A DNA stretch of 64,000 nt from Crotalaria pallida (GCA_037953625.1 CM075651.1:62234501-62298500), one strand, 5' to 3'; positions 1 through 12,429 are shown, counted from the stretch's first letter. The notes: generated from the sequence alone by a model not told the origin. Translations and numbers: made by a program.

Positions 1-1245
1 AGTATTAAACTTAAATCCTATTATACACCCTAACTATCCCTAATCCAAAGTGTGGAGAAGAGACTCCCCTTACCTCAACCGGCGAATCAAAAGAGAGAAC
101 CTTGACCCGAGGCTCCAAACTCCGCACCGATTAACGCTGAAGCTCGCCGACGAGATGGGGCGGTGATCCTAGAAGCATTTTTAGTGACCGAGAGAAAGAC
201 CGAGTCGGTTTCGGTCGGGGTCGGTGAAAGTTGCATGTCGGTGGCCCGTGACGGTTGATTTCCTCCTACCCCGGTGATGCCGAAGCCGCCGAGAGGAGAG
301 AGAGAAAGGGAGGGCTTGATGAGAGTCCTTGATGCTTGAACTCCATGGCCAAGATGGAAGAGATTGGAGCTTGGTGATTTGGTTGAGGGTTTGGGTTTTG
401 GCTTTATTATTGATGAAAGGAAGAAGAGTGGCGATGGAAGTGGTGCACCCATAGAGAGAGAGGCGCCGAAGGTGGAAGAGGGAGGGATGGAGCTCCCACC
501 ATTTTCACGGGCTTGGAGCTATGGGGTATAGTGCTTGATTGATGATTAAGGGAAGAGGGTGGTGATGATGCTTGCCTTAGACTGAGAGAGAGAGAGAGAG
601 CCACGGTTGGAGTTGGGAGGAGAGGAAGATGGTGCCTTGGTGCTTCATGTGTGTGGGTATAACAAAGAAGAAGGTTTGCATTATGAGGTGGGAGGGCTTC
701 TTCAACAAGCCACAACTTGTGGCTCACAAGGTGTCACACACCACTTTATCGCACCAGCTAGCAGCTCCCGCGCGCCTGGGAGCGTTTCTTACTGAATTAC
801 GCACCAACTTATGCCCCGATGCGCCTGGGCGTGCCCCGGTGCGCCTGGGCGTGCCCCGGTGCGCCTGGGCGTGCCCCGGGGGGTCCCGACTTCAAATCGC
901 CATAACTTCTTCGATAACCGTTGGATCTTGCTCAAATTTTGACACAACCTTCCTAACACCCTAGACTTCACACCCAACGGTGGGAATTGGGTTTAAAGCT
1001 ATGGATATTTTATTCCTAATTTTCTTGCACCGGATGGTTTCTAACACTTAAAACTCTGATTTAAGTCCCGATTTCACTTCTATAATTCTACTTCTTGTTA
1101 CTGATGCACCCTACCCAACCCCTAGAACATAAAATTACTAATCACCCTGCTCCCAAAATTTTTTAAGCAGTTAATCTACCTATTCTCTACACTATAAACC
1201 TATTAATTCATTAATTAGGTTTGGAATTAAATTAGTGATGTTACA
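1..1245 (-). repeat. LTR, family D (copy D1), Ty3/gypsy, left end outside the window
   Basis: The right edge is the typical LTR terminus GATGTTACA, so on the minus strand the LTR begins TGTAACATC. From about 411 to the right edge it matches the copy at 18575-19385 almost base for base. It holds a GC-rich direct repeat (about 800-890) and a box at 901-945 that recurs in the family E LTRs. To the right lies a plus-strand gag piece rather than a polypurine tract, so this edge is an insertion boundary. Short ORFs here are antisense shadows and I see no gene. Confidence 0.75.
800..890. repeat. GC-rich short tandem repeat in LTR D1
   Basis: Units of the form GCGCCTGGGCGTGCCCCGGT repeat about three times. 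The copy in D2 (about 18930-19022) has fewer and more diverged units, so the array changes length between copies. It sits just left of the box shared with the E LTRs, where the E LTRs carry palindrome arrays instead. Confidence 0.7.
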
Positions 1246-1670
1246 CAGATCACTTGGGGCGTTTTCGTGGAGAAATTCTATGAGAAGTTCTTCCCTGAAG
1301 ATATAAGAAACAAGAAAGAGATCGAATTCCTGGAGCTGAAACAGGGAACCATGACTGTTGGTGAATATGCTACGAAGTTTGAGGAGCTAATGAAGTACTC
1401 TCCATACTTCACTCTTCGCCCCGACGAGAATGCTAAGTGCGTTCGTTTTGAGAATGGTTTAAGGTCGGATATTAAGCCATTCATAAGTGGACAATGCATC
1501 CGACACTTCGCAACTTTGGTGCAACGTTGTCGTATCACCGAAGATGACCTCAAGGCAAAAATGGTGTATGAGCGACAGCAGCAAAGTCAGCAAAATTATG
1601 GTCCCCACCGTAATCGCGAAAAGAATAACCGTCACCATAATGACCACTACAAGAGTCCCTACGATAAGAA
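1246..1670 (+). pseudogene. Ty3/gypsy gag fragment (Tekay/Del type), both ends lost
   Basis: This is an open frame without its own start, encoding part of a retrotransposon capsid (retrotrans_gag). Visible motifs are FVEKFYEKFFPEDIRNKKE, then GTMTVGEYATKFEELMKYSPY, then a basic tail with YGPHRN. These align with the gag at 5658-6590 (FMEKFLNKYFPEDLRRKKE, MSVGEYAAKFEELMKYSPY). The left end is cut by LTR D1 and the right end by insertion of LTR A. The frame appears to resume for a few codons at 18546-18574 beyond element A. The zinc knuckles are missing. It is a dead remnant; the family assignment is firm. Confidence 0.85.
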
Positions 1671-2977
1671 GTGTAACACCCCAAAAATTTTAATCCTGGA
1701 TTAATGGAATATCAATTATAAAGTTTATTATAATTAATTATTTCTACTTTAATTTTTTGGCTAAAACCTGTGTTTATATTGTGGAATTTATTTGGTAAGT
1801 CTATTTATGCATAAAATTAAATATTTTGGCATATTAGTCCCTGAGTTGGGACCTAGAAGCAATTATAGGAAAGATTTTGGAGGGAATGTAAATAAAATAA
1901 ATATTTTTCAAAAACTGGGCAAAATACTCAAGTATTATTTTGAATACTCGAGTATTCTGGTCAGTGTTGCACGAGTTAGTGCGTTTGGTGAGTCACCATC
2001 AACGAGTTCGTCTCGTTGACACGAAATCAGTACTCTTCCACGTCCATGGAGGTTGTGTCAGCTTGCATGAACGTTCCCATTGTCTATTTAAGCTACTCAT
2101 CAACAGGATTCAAGGCTTTGTTGATGGAATTGTGAAATGTACTCAAGTTAGGGTTCCGAACTCGTTTCCTTCGATTCTCCTTCTCTGAGTCAAATTGAGT
2201 AACAAATCATACACGAATATGAAGCTCACATCACGACCTTTGTATAAACACTAAAATTGTGAGCTTTGAGTGAGTGTGGTGGAAGAATCAAGACTTGGAA
2301 GTAGAGCTGTTCTTTGTCTGGGGCATACTTCGATTTCAATTCTTGGTAAGCTCACGAGTCTCTGAGTTCCAAATTCGATTTCTATAGTTAGTTTATGTTG
2401 CATAGAGTCTAGGAAAACTAAAATCCCCAATTTGTATCTCTGTTTCATGTGTGAACCAATTCAATTTTGGTGCTGCACTCAAAACTGTCATACATGTGAA
2501 GCTCAAAGTGATTTCTGGGGTTGGAGAGCTTTCTCTTGGAAATTATTTGTTGGAACACGTCTGAGAGGTAAGGGGAAGTAATTTTGTACACTAGATAGAG
2601 TTTAAATTCTATTAATTGTATTAGAAAGCCACCAAGAGGCTTTAAGGGCTCAGTTTGAATAGGAACTTTGGTTTGGAGACCAATTCATGCTCTATGGTTG
2701 TTGTGAGCAAGTTTCTCATGATGCATGTAAGCTATAATGAACATTAATTCATGAATTTGTTGCTTATTTTGCAATTTGAGGTGTTAAGTTGTCAAATTGT
2801 GTATTTTATGCATTAATGATTTATTCTCTGTCAAATCTGTAATTTGATATGAAATGAGTGTTGTAACATGTTCAGTATATGGTATGTGAACACTGTTGAT
2901 CCTTGGTTTGGACTAGAAATGAGTAGAACTGAAAATGGTGTGTTAAAATTAAGATTTCAGTTTGTTCTACTGAGAAA

Positions 2978-3305
2978 CACTCGAGTATTGGACAGGGTAC
3001 TCCAGTAATATGTTTGTAAAATAATGTAATTTGAGCAAGAACACTCGAGTATTGTGTCTAGTACTCGAGTATCGAGTAATATCTGAGGATATGTTAAGGC
3101 AAACCACTCGAGTAATGCAGGCGTGACTCGAGTGTTCTGGGGTTCATAAAGAACACTCGAGTACCCATGAACTACTCGAGTATTTTAATAAATCTGAAAC
3201 CCAAATTCCCAGCAAGTCATGAACACTCGAGTGTCCTGAAGAACACTCGAGTAATCTGGAAAAGTTGAAGAACACTCGAGTATGCTGAATTATACTCGAG
3301 TAATT
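2978..3305. repeat. Array of ACTCGAGTA palindromes in LTR A1
   Basis: About a dozen copies of CACTCGAGTAt-type sequence occur at irregular spacing of 15-50 bases, most with the self-complementary core ACTCGAGT. Two further copies lie at about 1928-1960. The same array is at 10553-10880 in LTR A2. Spacer sequence differs between copies, so this is repetition of a short site rather than a long tandem repeat. Confidence 0.85.
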
Positions 3306-4026
3306 TACCCAGAACCTGAGAAACACCACTTTCAATTCTAACTCAATTGGTTAAGGATTTCCTAACCATAATCCAAGGGATCTGAACTTAAAAGAAATTG
3401 ACTAATATGGATATACCGTTTGGATGACGGTCCGTTTGGATGACGGAATGTGCCTAGGTGGCATGTGATATATTAATCAATTTCTTTTAGGCTTAAAAGT
3501 AATGCACTCATTTTGGAGTTCGGATGGTAGGTCGTATATCATGTTTTTGGTAAACATGGGAGGGCCTCTGGGAGTGCCAATACGCTTGCTTGACGACACG
3601 TTGAAGACGTGGTCGGCTTAGTGGATGCCGATATGGTTATACCGTTTGGACGACGGTCCGTTTGGATGACGAGATGTGCTCGGGTGGCACGGATTCCAAG
3701 CTTGTCGTGTACATTCTAGGTGAATGTACGAATTGTTGTATACCTAGGAATACAACGCACTGGTGAGTGCTGGGTTGTCAGGGATGGACGTCAGAGAGTG
3801 ACATAGAATGATGGAGATAGGCTTGAGAGTTAGATTCATGCATCATGCCATTCATTTAAATTAAGTGTGATGAATGAAACAAGTATGAGCATCCTATTTG
3901 CATTCAATAACTGCTAAGTGCTAAATGTGATTGTTGTTCATTGTTTCATATTTACATATTCATATTGTACAAATTTATACTCTGTTGATTATGTGTATAG
4001 AAATGCTTACCCCTATGCCCTTGTAG

Positions 4027-4500
4027 GTGATGTCACGTTACATCGTTTGCATCGAGATCCGGCCACTTCTTAGTGGCATATGGATCTACGAGGATCACCG
4101 AGCGGTATTCGAGGGAGAGGTAGAGGTTACCTTCTACCATCCCAACCCGATGGTCCGGTTTCATCCTCGTAGATTTAGGATTCCCATCATGTACACTATG
4201 CACGTACCCCTCTTTTATACTTACCATGGACCACCTCCCACACGATCAGCTCGCTCATATCATAGTTTTTATTTTCAACCTACCCGCTCACACCCTTTTT
4301 CTTCGAGAGTCGTCCGCGAGGAGACTCCCCCTTCTGATCTGAGGATCCCAGTTAGGGTCACACCATCTCCCGACCCTGTACCCAGTGGTAGGGTACACTC
4401 TCCATCGGATGAGATCGAGGAGGATCCAGTGGAGGACGAGAGCGGAGGCGAGCCTGTCGTGCATTCTACCGAGAGTGACTGGAGGGATGACGAACCCTAG
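4027..4500 (+). CDS. Hypothetical 157-aa ORF inside LTR A
   Basis: The ORF starts ATGATGTCACGTTAC just after a pyrimidine-poor TTGTAG and runs to a TAG at 4498. The product has a neutral to basic first half rich in Tyr, Phe and Pro (YHPNPMVRFHPRRF region), then an acidic tail (EIEEDPVEDESGGEP). I recognise no domain. The copy at 11603 keeps the frame across a 3-base deletion but has a CGA to TGA stop after about 71 codons. It could be a real LTR-encoded peptide or chance; the acidic tail and frame-preserving deletion are only weak support. Confidence 0.3.
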   Translation: MMSRYIVCIEIRPLLSGIWIYEDHRAVFEGEVEVTFYHPNPMVRFHPRRFRIPIMYTMHVPLFYTYHGPPPTRSARSYHSFYFQPTRSHPFSSRVVREETPPSDLRIPVRVTPSPDPVPSGRVHSPSDEIEEDPVEDESGGEPVVHSTESDWRDDEP

Positions 4501-5248
4501 GTATGTGCATATGGTACATGATGAGGATCAGGGGATCCGGTGTGGGGATGCTGTGGAGGAGATGTTGCTGCTGCTGTTGATGTTGAGGATGATGTTACCT
4601 TTTGCTACTTGGAGATCGCTACTACTATCACTACTACTACTGATGCTTCCAGATCTATGTGACCACTCCTAGAGTTCATATTCTGATATGTATATATTTT
4701 GTCGATATGCTCCTGAGAGCTCTAGGGCTATGGTTATATGTTCATATAGATCTGTTATGGACTTGTTGGATCTTGGAGACTTTTATGCTGGGACTATGTA
4801 TTACATGACTTAGATTGATATATATCTATATATATAACTTATGTTCGTATTCTAACTGTGCATAGTCCCACTCTTTCTGCTCACTCTGATAAAAGATTAA
4901 TTAACGAATTCAGTTGTATTAATTAAAGGGTATTAGTTCTACGAAAGAAAGAATGGATATGCATCACCTACTTTTACTAAATCAACATGTTTTCAAAAGT
5001 ACCGATGCTATCCGGATTTAGGAAAAGATTTTCTTATTTTAGCAAACGCCGAATTCAATACAATATTTTGAAAGATACGAATTACTCTCTCTTTCTCCAA
5101 GAGTTCCATATTTTGGTTTGTGCACCCGTTTTAAAAGAGAAAATTTTTATTCTCGTAAATTCTATTAAATAACAAGTCCATATATTTTCCAAGTATTACA
5201 TATTTATTGTAATATTTACTTGTAATGAGAAAAGGGTGTCACACTGAG

Positions 5249-5260
5249 TGGTATCAGAGC
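5249..5260 (+). other. Primer-binding site, initiator Met tRNA, element A
   Basis: TGGTATCAGAGC matches the complement of the 3' end of plant initiator Met tRNA. It lies five bases after the LTR end and sets the 5' end of element A and its plus orientation. Confidence 0.93.
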
Positions 5261-5533
5261 AAAAGTCAGATCCTGTAGTAGTGGAAGTAGTTTCAGAAAG
5301 GTAGCCATCAACATCAAGCAGGTATCTCCAGGGCATGTTCATTGCTTTGAATGCTAGTATCTTGCTTGTTGAGCTTTAGATACAATCCACTTGTGTGTAT
5401 CTTGTCTCTTTTGAGCACAAGACACAATTAATTGTGGATTTAAAGGTATAAGCTATAGTCTTAGTATAGGTGGTGTGATGAAAGTTTCTTTAGTTCAACA
5501 TATGTGACCATAAGTCCATAGCCCAGGGCTATT

Positions 5534-6590
5534 ATGGCAACTAGAAACCAAAATCACACCAATGCGATGTTAGAGAGAATTACCACGGTGCTGGAGGCTA
5601 TGCAGCAACGGCAATCTCAGCAACCACCGCAATCGGTTAACCCACCTCATTAGTGTAATGTGGGTATTACCTGAGGCTAAGAGTTTGGCGGATTTTAGGA
5701 GTTGTAATCCACCCAAGTTTGAAGGAGGATTTAAACCTGAGGAGGCTAATAAGTGGATTCATACCATGGATAAGATCTTCATAACGTTGGATTGCACGGA
5801 AGGTCAGAAGGTGGCGTATGCAGTCTACATGTTAGAAGATGAGGCTGAGAACTGGTGGAACCATACGGTTCAGCTCCTGCATTATGAAGGAAGGGATGTT
5901 AATTGGGATGTATTTATGGAGAAGTTCCTCAATAAATACTTCCCTGAGGATTTGAGGAGAAAGAAGGAAGTGGAATTCTTGCAACTGAAGCAAGGAGACA
6001 TGAGTGTGGGTGAGTACGCAGCCAAGTTCGAGGAATTGATGAAGTACTCTCCATATTATCAGAACAATCCGGATGAAAGGAGCAAGTGTATCAAGTTTGA
6101 AGGAGGCTTAAGGCCCAAGTTGAAGTCTACTTTCAGTTATCAAAGGATCCAAAGTTTTTCTACATTGGTGGACATGTGTAGAATGTACGAGGATGACAAG
6201 AAGGCAGAAAAACTGCAAGCATCAGAGAGGAAAGATAGTCAGAATTATGGACCTCAGAGGCACAAAGGTTTCAATAATCGAGGCAAGGGTCCGTATGATC
6301 GCCGAGGGAAGGACAAAGGAAAAGTTGGAAGTAGTGATGGAGGTAATTTCCGAAGTGAGGCTCCCTTCTGCGACAAGTGCAAGCGTCGTCATCATGGCCG
6401 TTTTTGTTGGGGAACAAATAACTGCTTCAATTGTGGGAAACCGGGACACTTTGCGAAGGATTGCAAGGAACCGACCAAGACTAATTCAAGAGGGGCAGCT
6501 GACAAGCCCATGGTGCAAGGAAGGGTTTCACGCTTAGTGGTGTGGAGGCTAGCCAATCCTCTGATCTTGTGCAAGGTAATTACTTGCTAA
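5534..6590 (+). pseudogene. gag: gag of element A (Tekay/Del chromovirus type), frameshifted
   Basis: Encodes the capsid/nucleocapsid polyprotein that packages element RNA. The likely start ATG at 5534 opens a 39-codon N-terminus ending in TAG at 5651; the main frame then runs from 5658 in another phase (310 codons). The capsid region includes WWNHTVQLLHYEG and GEYAAKFEELMKYSPYY. The nucleocapsid has CDKCKRRHHGRFC followed by a CCHC knuckle, CFNCGKPGHFAKDC, a pairing typical of Tekay-like gags. A second frameshift near 6535 separates gag from the protease frame. The capsid core is intact, but the gene is broken at both ends. Confidence 0.9.
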
Positions 6591-6895
6591 ACGGTCAGCT
6601 TTGTCAGGTGTTGTCTGATTTCGGTGCTACGCATTCATTTGCCTCTTATGAATGTGTGAATCGTTTGACTTTGCCTGTATTTGAGTTGTTCTATATTGGT
6701 ATGATAGAAACTCTTACGAGCATTCCTATAGTTGTTTCTAAAGTAAGTCTTAACGGTTGTAAAGAAGTGTCAGGAGGAGTCTTTAGAATAGATTTGATTT
6801 GTCTACATCTATCGCATTAGAATGCGATCTTGGGAATCGACTGGTTGAGTGCTATTATAGGACCATTAATGGACTTCCTTAGGTCAAACTCCTAT
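6542..6895 (+). pseudogene. Retroviral-type aspartic protease remnant, element A
   Basis: Follows gag in a different frame. The active-site region reads VLSDFGATHSFAS, where the family usually has a DSGATHSF core, so the catalytic Asp-Ser-Gly is altered. Further on, about 6827-6870 reads IGIDWLSAI-like, the usual end of the protease domain in Tekay/Del elements, but after an in-frame stop. It would cleave Gag-Pol if intact and is clearly inactive here. Confidence 0.75.
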
Positions 6896-9222
6896 AACCA
6901 AGGTAACCCGAAGAATTAGCCTTTCATATGAAATAAGAATGCAACGAGGATTTTCAGTAAGTGAAGTGAAGGCTAACAACCTCTCCTACATTGCTCTTAT
7001 GGAAGTATTAAAGAATAATTTCCTGTGTCGAGGTAAGGACTCGGAAGAGAGTAGTCTTAAGGAAGGAAGGTGGGGGTGTATGCATCAAAGTGATCGAATA
7101 CACCCGGGGTGAGCTCTTGTTGTATGACTTGGAGCTTTCAACAAGTATGTCCACTCTAAAAGATCCGGAGGTTTTTGTCTTTAGGGCTCTTTGTCTTGGG
7201 AATTCAGAGATCAAAGGAGTATGAAGGAATTAACTCGATTAAAAGAAGAGATTGAATTGGAGTTATCATCAATGGTTGGGTCTGAAAGTTTTGATTTCGA
7301 GCCTCAATACTTAATCAGTAAAGTGAAAGGTAATGACAAATATTGAGTCGAAGAACGATTCATGGAAACTTTAAGGTGACTAAGAGGCTATTCTAAGTAG
7401 GGAAGTTGAAAGGGAATAAGAGACTAACATATGGAAGAACTTCTTCTTTATACCAGAATTTGTATCTCGAATGATTTGTGAACTGGGAATGAAAATTTTG
7501 GAATTATACACACAAGAGATGAGTGGATAAAAGGTCATGCCATTTCCATGTTAAGTAATGTAGCGAGGAACTTGTGGGAACCGTGTAAGATGAATGTTGG
7601 AACCAAAGATTGATACATCGCTTGAATAACATTCGAAAAGACGACTTTGGGAACTGAAGAGAATTCTCAAGAGGCATGAGAAGGATATAAGGGGTTGAAT
7701 TGCTAAACGTAGAACGAGAAAGTGTTAGTCTCAGAAAAGGCTTTGCCAAGTTCAAAGGACCAAGGAAGTATGCTGCAGTACGACCCGGACGGAAGGTTCA
7801 AATATGTGAAGTTTGGAATGGATTAGGTCCGAACCTCTAACCAGTTATCAAGTATTAATGCATAAGGACTTTTCTCGATATTGGACAACGTATGTGGAAT
7901 TTATAAGTACAATGGATGAGCATAAGAGGTTGGTAGGATGAGTCTCCAAAACCAGTATAAGAGGGACTTGGGCAAAAAGGAAGTGTTCAATTAGAAGAAA
8001 AGGAAAGGTAGTTAAGAAAATTAATTATGGAGGAATGGCAAAATTAAAGGAACCCCGATCGTGAGAATTATAGAGTATGTTAATTAGAAGTAAGAGTTTG
8101 CCCAATTCTATGTGTAGGAAATGAGGTGCGTCACTTTGGACTAAGTAGTGGTACACCTATAAGGACCTTCAACTGCAGTTGTAAGAGACTGAGATTTTAA
8201 TTTGTCAAATTCAGCAAGAGTTAAGAGTAAGAAGGAAACGGACGGTAAGCGAGTTGAGTTTGGATGGGTGTCCAACCTGTTAGGATGCGAGTTATCCTTT
8301 CTCTGATCGGAATTAACGTAATCAATGTTTTCGATTGCGTTAATTAAATCGTTTGTAATCTGAAAACCTGAGCAGATCTTTAACTGGAATTTCGGTGATC
8401 AAAACCCTTATCACAGTTGGATGTGATAAATATCTTTGGGCACTACAGAAAGAGGAAGATTAGTTAAGACTAGAGGGATTAACAACCACCGGGATAGGAC
8501 AAGTATTTGTCTCCCCAACGGAAATTTCTCTAGAATTGACAATCTGTCTAAGTCTGATAGTGGCAATAACACTCCTTATCTGTAAGTTCATCCAACTTAA
8601 AGATATATCGTATAATCTTTCTTGAGAAAGATTATATCTGTAAGGAATGATTTTATTACTGACAGTTAAAATATTAGGAATGATCACCCTAATGTTTATA
8701 ACTATTAAGGAATAAAGTCATACAAATGATTCCTTACTCGTGCTTGAGTGATCAGAGTGCGCAACGGAACATGTTTTTCCTCAAAAATATCTTTGGAAAA
8801 TGTTTTAATTGAGGAGTATATATATATTTGAAAGTTATTATTCGAAAAAGTTTTTCTCGAAAAGTTTATTTGGAAAAGCTTCAGTTTAAGCTATGTATTG
8901 AAACATCTTGTCCGAAATGATCAAAAGATTTTATTTGAGTTAATTACGAAATAATTTTCGAAGGAAAATTTAAGAAAACTCTTTTATTAAAAAAAAAAGA
9001 ATTAATATATGTTTTGAACACAAAGGTGTTATTCGAGAAAAATTTTATTTGAAATATTTAGTGAAATATTTTGAGTCAGGGAATTTAAAGAAGTGTAAGA
9101 AAAATTCTTTTAAGTGGGGAAGAATTTTCCCTATGGATATTTTGAAAACGTCAAACAGTCTTTTAGTTAATTTTGAGAACGTGTAATTTTGAAGAGTGAA
9201 TTTCGGGGACGAAATTCCTTTT
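6896..9222 (+). other. Degenerate internal region of element A
   Basis: This is the place of reverse transcriptase, RNase H, integrase and chromodomain in an autonomous relative. The region is only about 2.3 kb and is full of stops in all frames. I find no YxDD, DAS or HHCC motif. The last 60 bases retain the TTTCGGGGACGAAATTCC signature usual just before the 3' LTR of this clade. Confidence 0.7.
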
Positions 9223-9236
9223 AAGTGGGGAAGTAG
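9223..9236 (+). other. Polypurine tract of element A
   Basis: AAGTGGGGAAGTAG lies directly before the 3' LTR start TGTAACACCCC and is the expected plus-strand primer for reverse transcription. Matching tracts are seen in inverted form beside the D, E, B and C LTRs. Confidence 0.85.
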
Positions 9237-10552
9237 TGTAACACCCCAAAAATTTTAATCCTGGATTAATGGAATATCAATTATAAAGTTTATTATAATT
9301 AATTATTTCTACTTTAATTTTTTGGCTAAAACCTGTGTTTATATTGTGGAATTTATTTGGTACGTCTATTTATTCATAAAATTAAATATTTTGGCATATT
9401 AGTCCCTGAGTTGGGACCTAGAAGCAATTATAGGAAAGATTTTGGAGGGAATGTAAATAAAATAAATATTTTTCAAAAACTAGGCAAAATACTCGAGTAT
9501 TATTTTGAATACTCGAGTATTCTGGTCAGAGTTCCACGAGTTAGTGCGTTTGGTGAGTCACCATCAACGAGTTCGTCTCGTTGACACGAAATCAATACTC
9601 TTCCACGTCCATGGAGGTCGTGTCAGCTTGCATGAACATTCCCATTGTCTATTTAAGTTGTTCATCAACAGGATTGAAGGCTTTGTTGATGGAATTGTGA
9701 AATTTACTCAAGTTAGGGTTCCGAACTCGTTTCCTTCGATTCTCCTTCTCTGAGTCAAATTGAGTAACAAATCATACACGAATATGAAGCTCACATCACG
9801 AGCTTTGTATAAACACTAAAATTGTGAGCTTTGAGTGAGTGTGGTGGAAGAATCAAGACTTGGAAGTAGAGCTGTTCTTTGTCACATCTTTGTCTGGGGC
9901 TTACTTCGATTTCAATTCCTGGTAAGCTCACGAGTCTCTGAGTTCCAAATTCGATTTCTATAGTTAGTTTATGTTGCATAGAGTCTAGGAAAACTAAAAT
10001 CCCCAATTTGTATATCTGTTTCATGTGTGAACCAATTCAATTTTGGTGCTGCACTCAAAACTGTCATACATGTGAAGCTCAAAGTGATTTCTGGGGTTCG
10101 AGAGCTTTCTCTTGGAAATTCTTTGTTGGAACACGTCTGAGAGGTAAGGGGAAGTAATTTTGTACACTAGATAGAGTTTAAATTCTATTAATTGTATTAG
10201 AAAGCCACCAAGAGGCTTTAAGGGCTTAGTTTGAATAGGAACTTTGGTTTGGAGACCAATTCATGCTCTATGGTTGTTGTGAGCAAGTTTCTCATGATGC
10301 ATGCAAGCTATAATGAACATTAATTCATGAATTTGTTGCTTATTTTGCAATTTGAGGTGTTACGTTGTCAAATTGTGTATTTTATGCATTAATGATTGAT
10401 TCTCTGTCAAATCTGTAATTTGATATGAAATGAGTGTTGTAACATGTTCAGTATATGGTATGTGAACATTGTTGATCCTTGGATTGGACTAGAAATGAGT
10501 AGAACTGAAAATGGTGTGTTAAAATTAAGATTTCAGTCTGTTTTGCTGAGAA

Positions 10553-10880
10553 ACACTCGAGTATTGGACAGGGTACTCGAGTAATATGTTTGTAAAATAA
10601 TGTAATTTGAGCAAGAACACTCGAGTATTGTGTCTAGTACTCGAGTATCGAGTAATATCTGAGGATATGTTAAGGCAAACCACTCGAGTAATGCAGGGGT
10701 GACTCGAGTGTTCTGGGGTTCATAAAGAACACTCGAGTACCCATGAACTACTCGAGTATTTTAATAAATCTGAAACCCAAATTCCCAGCAAGTCATGAAC
10801 ACTCGAGTGTCCTGAAGAACACTCGAGTAATCTGGAAAAGTTGAAGAACACTCGAGTATGCTGAATTATACTCGAGTAAT
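10553..10880. repeat. Array of ACTCGAGTA palindromes in LTR A2
   Basis: Second copy of the array at 2978-3305. One site that is mutated in A1 (ACTCCAGTA near 3000) is intact here as ACTCGAGTA, so the palindrome is the ancestral state. Confidence 0.85.
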
Positions 10881-11602
10881 TTACCCAGAACCTGAGAAAC
10901 ACCATTTTCAATTCTAACTCAATTGGTTAAAGATTTCCTAACCATAATCCAAGGGATCTGAACTTAAAAGAAATTGACTAATATGGATATACCGTTTGGA
11001 TGACGGTCCGTTTGGATGACGGAATGTGCCTAGGTGGCATGTGATATATTAATCAATTTCTTTTAGGCTTAAAATTAATGCACTCATTTTGGAGTTCGGA
11101 TGGTAGGTCGTATATCATGTTTTTGGTAAACATGGGAGGGCCTCTGGGAGTGCCAATACGCTTGCTTGATGACACGTTGAAGACGTGGTCGGCTTAGTGG
11201 ATGCCGATATGGTTATACCGTTTGGACGACGGTCCGTTTGGATGACGGGATGTGCTCGGGTGGCACGGATTCCATGCTTGTCGTGTACATTCTAGGTGAA
11301 TGTACGAATTGTTGTATACCTAGGAATACAACGCACTGGTGAGTGCTGGGTTGTCAAGGATGGACGTCAGAGAGTGACATAGAATGATGGAGATAGGCTT
11401 GAGAGTTAGATTCATGCATCATGCCATTCATTTAAATTAAGTGTGATGAATGAAACAAGTATGAGCATCCTATTTGCATTCAATAACTGCTAAGTGCTAA
11501 ATGTGATTGTTGTTCATTGTTGCATATTTACATATTCATATTGTACAAATTTATACTCTGTTGATTATGTGTATAGAAATGCTTACCCCTATGCCCTTGT
11601 AG

Positions 11603-11818
11603 GTGATGTCACGTTACATCGTTTGCATCGAGATCCGGCCACTTCTTAGTGGCATATGGATCTACGAGGATCACCGAGCGGTATTCGAGGGAGCGGTAGA
11701 GGTTACCTTCTACCATCCCAACCCGATGGTCTGGTTTCCTCGTAGATTTAGGATTCCCATCATGTACACTATGAACGTACCCCTCTTTTATACTTACCAT
11801 GGACCACCTCCCACATGA
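11603..11818 (+). pseudogene. Truncated copy of the LTR A ORF
   Basis: Same start and N-terminus as the 157-aa ORF at 4027-4500. A 3-base in-frame deletion removes one residue near MVWF, and a CGA to TGA change then ends translation at codon 72. The downstream acidic part is still present in the DNA in the same frame. Confidence 0.5.
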
Positions 11819-12424
11819 TCAGCTCGCTCATATCATAGTTTTTATTTTCAACCTACCCGCTCACACCCTTTTTCTTCAAGAGTCGTCCGCGAGGAGACTC
11901 CCCCTTCTGATCCAAGGAGCCCAGTTAGGGTCACACCATCTCTCGACCCTGTACCCAGTGGTAGGGTACACTCTCCATCGGATGAGATCGAGGAGGATCC
12001 AGTGGAGGACGAGAGCGGAGGCGAGCCTGTCGTGCATTCTACCGGGAGTGACTGGAGGGATGACGATCCCTAGGTATGTGCATATGGTACATGATGAGGA
12101 TCAGGGGATCCGGTGTGGGGATGCTGTGGAGGAGATGCTGCTGCTGCTGTTGATGTTGAGGATGATGTTACCTTTTGCTACTTGGAGATCGCTACTACTA
12201 TCACTACTACTACTGATGCTTCCAGATCTATGTGACCACTCCTAGAGTTCATATTCTGATATGTATATATTTTGTAGATATGCTCCTGAGAGCTCTAGGG
12301 CTATGGTTATATGTACATATAGATCTGTTATGGACTTGTTGGATCTTGGAGACTTTTATGCTGGGACTATGTATTACATGACTTAGATTGATATATATCT
12401 ATATCTATAACTTATGTTCGTATT

Positions 12425-12429
12425 CTAAC
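12425..12429 (+). other. Target-site duplication CTAAC, left copy
   Basis: CTAAC lies directly left of TGTAACAGCCC, with its partner at 18147-18151. The undisturbed site in LTR A1 (about 4852-4856) has a single CTAAC, which proves a simple insertion. Confidence 0.95.

Larger units (their letters stand above)
1671..5243 (+). repeat. 5' LTR of element A
   Basis: It begins (G)TGTAACACCCC, ends GGGTGTCACA, and is followed five bases later by TGGTATCAGAGC. The same sequence recurs at 9237-12429 plus 18147-18540. It carries an array of ACTCGAGT palindromes (about 2980-3305) and a 157-codon ORF (4027-4500). The strand is fixed by the primer-binding site. Confidence 0.9.
9237..12429 (+). repeat. 3' LTR of element A, left part
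   Basis: It matches 1672-4858 closely. The differences are scattered substitutions plus short indels, for example a 13-base insertion near 9883 and a 3-base deletion in the ORF. It stops at CTAAC (12425-12429), where the B solo LTR is inserted. Confidence 0.92.

Noticed and set aside
407..964. Several 60-110 aa ORFs in the D LTRs, repeated at 18514-19082
   Set aside because: They occur on both strands of LTR sequence, differ by frameshifts between copies and match no domain.
5249..5260. tRNA gene
   Set aside because: Only the 12-base primer-binding complement is present, here and at the other sites; no cloverleaf can be formed.
6896..9222. Chromodomain or integrase in element A
   Set aside because: I searched for HHCC, DDE and GPF/Y-type motifs by reading the frames and found none.
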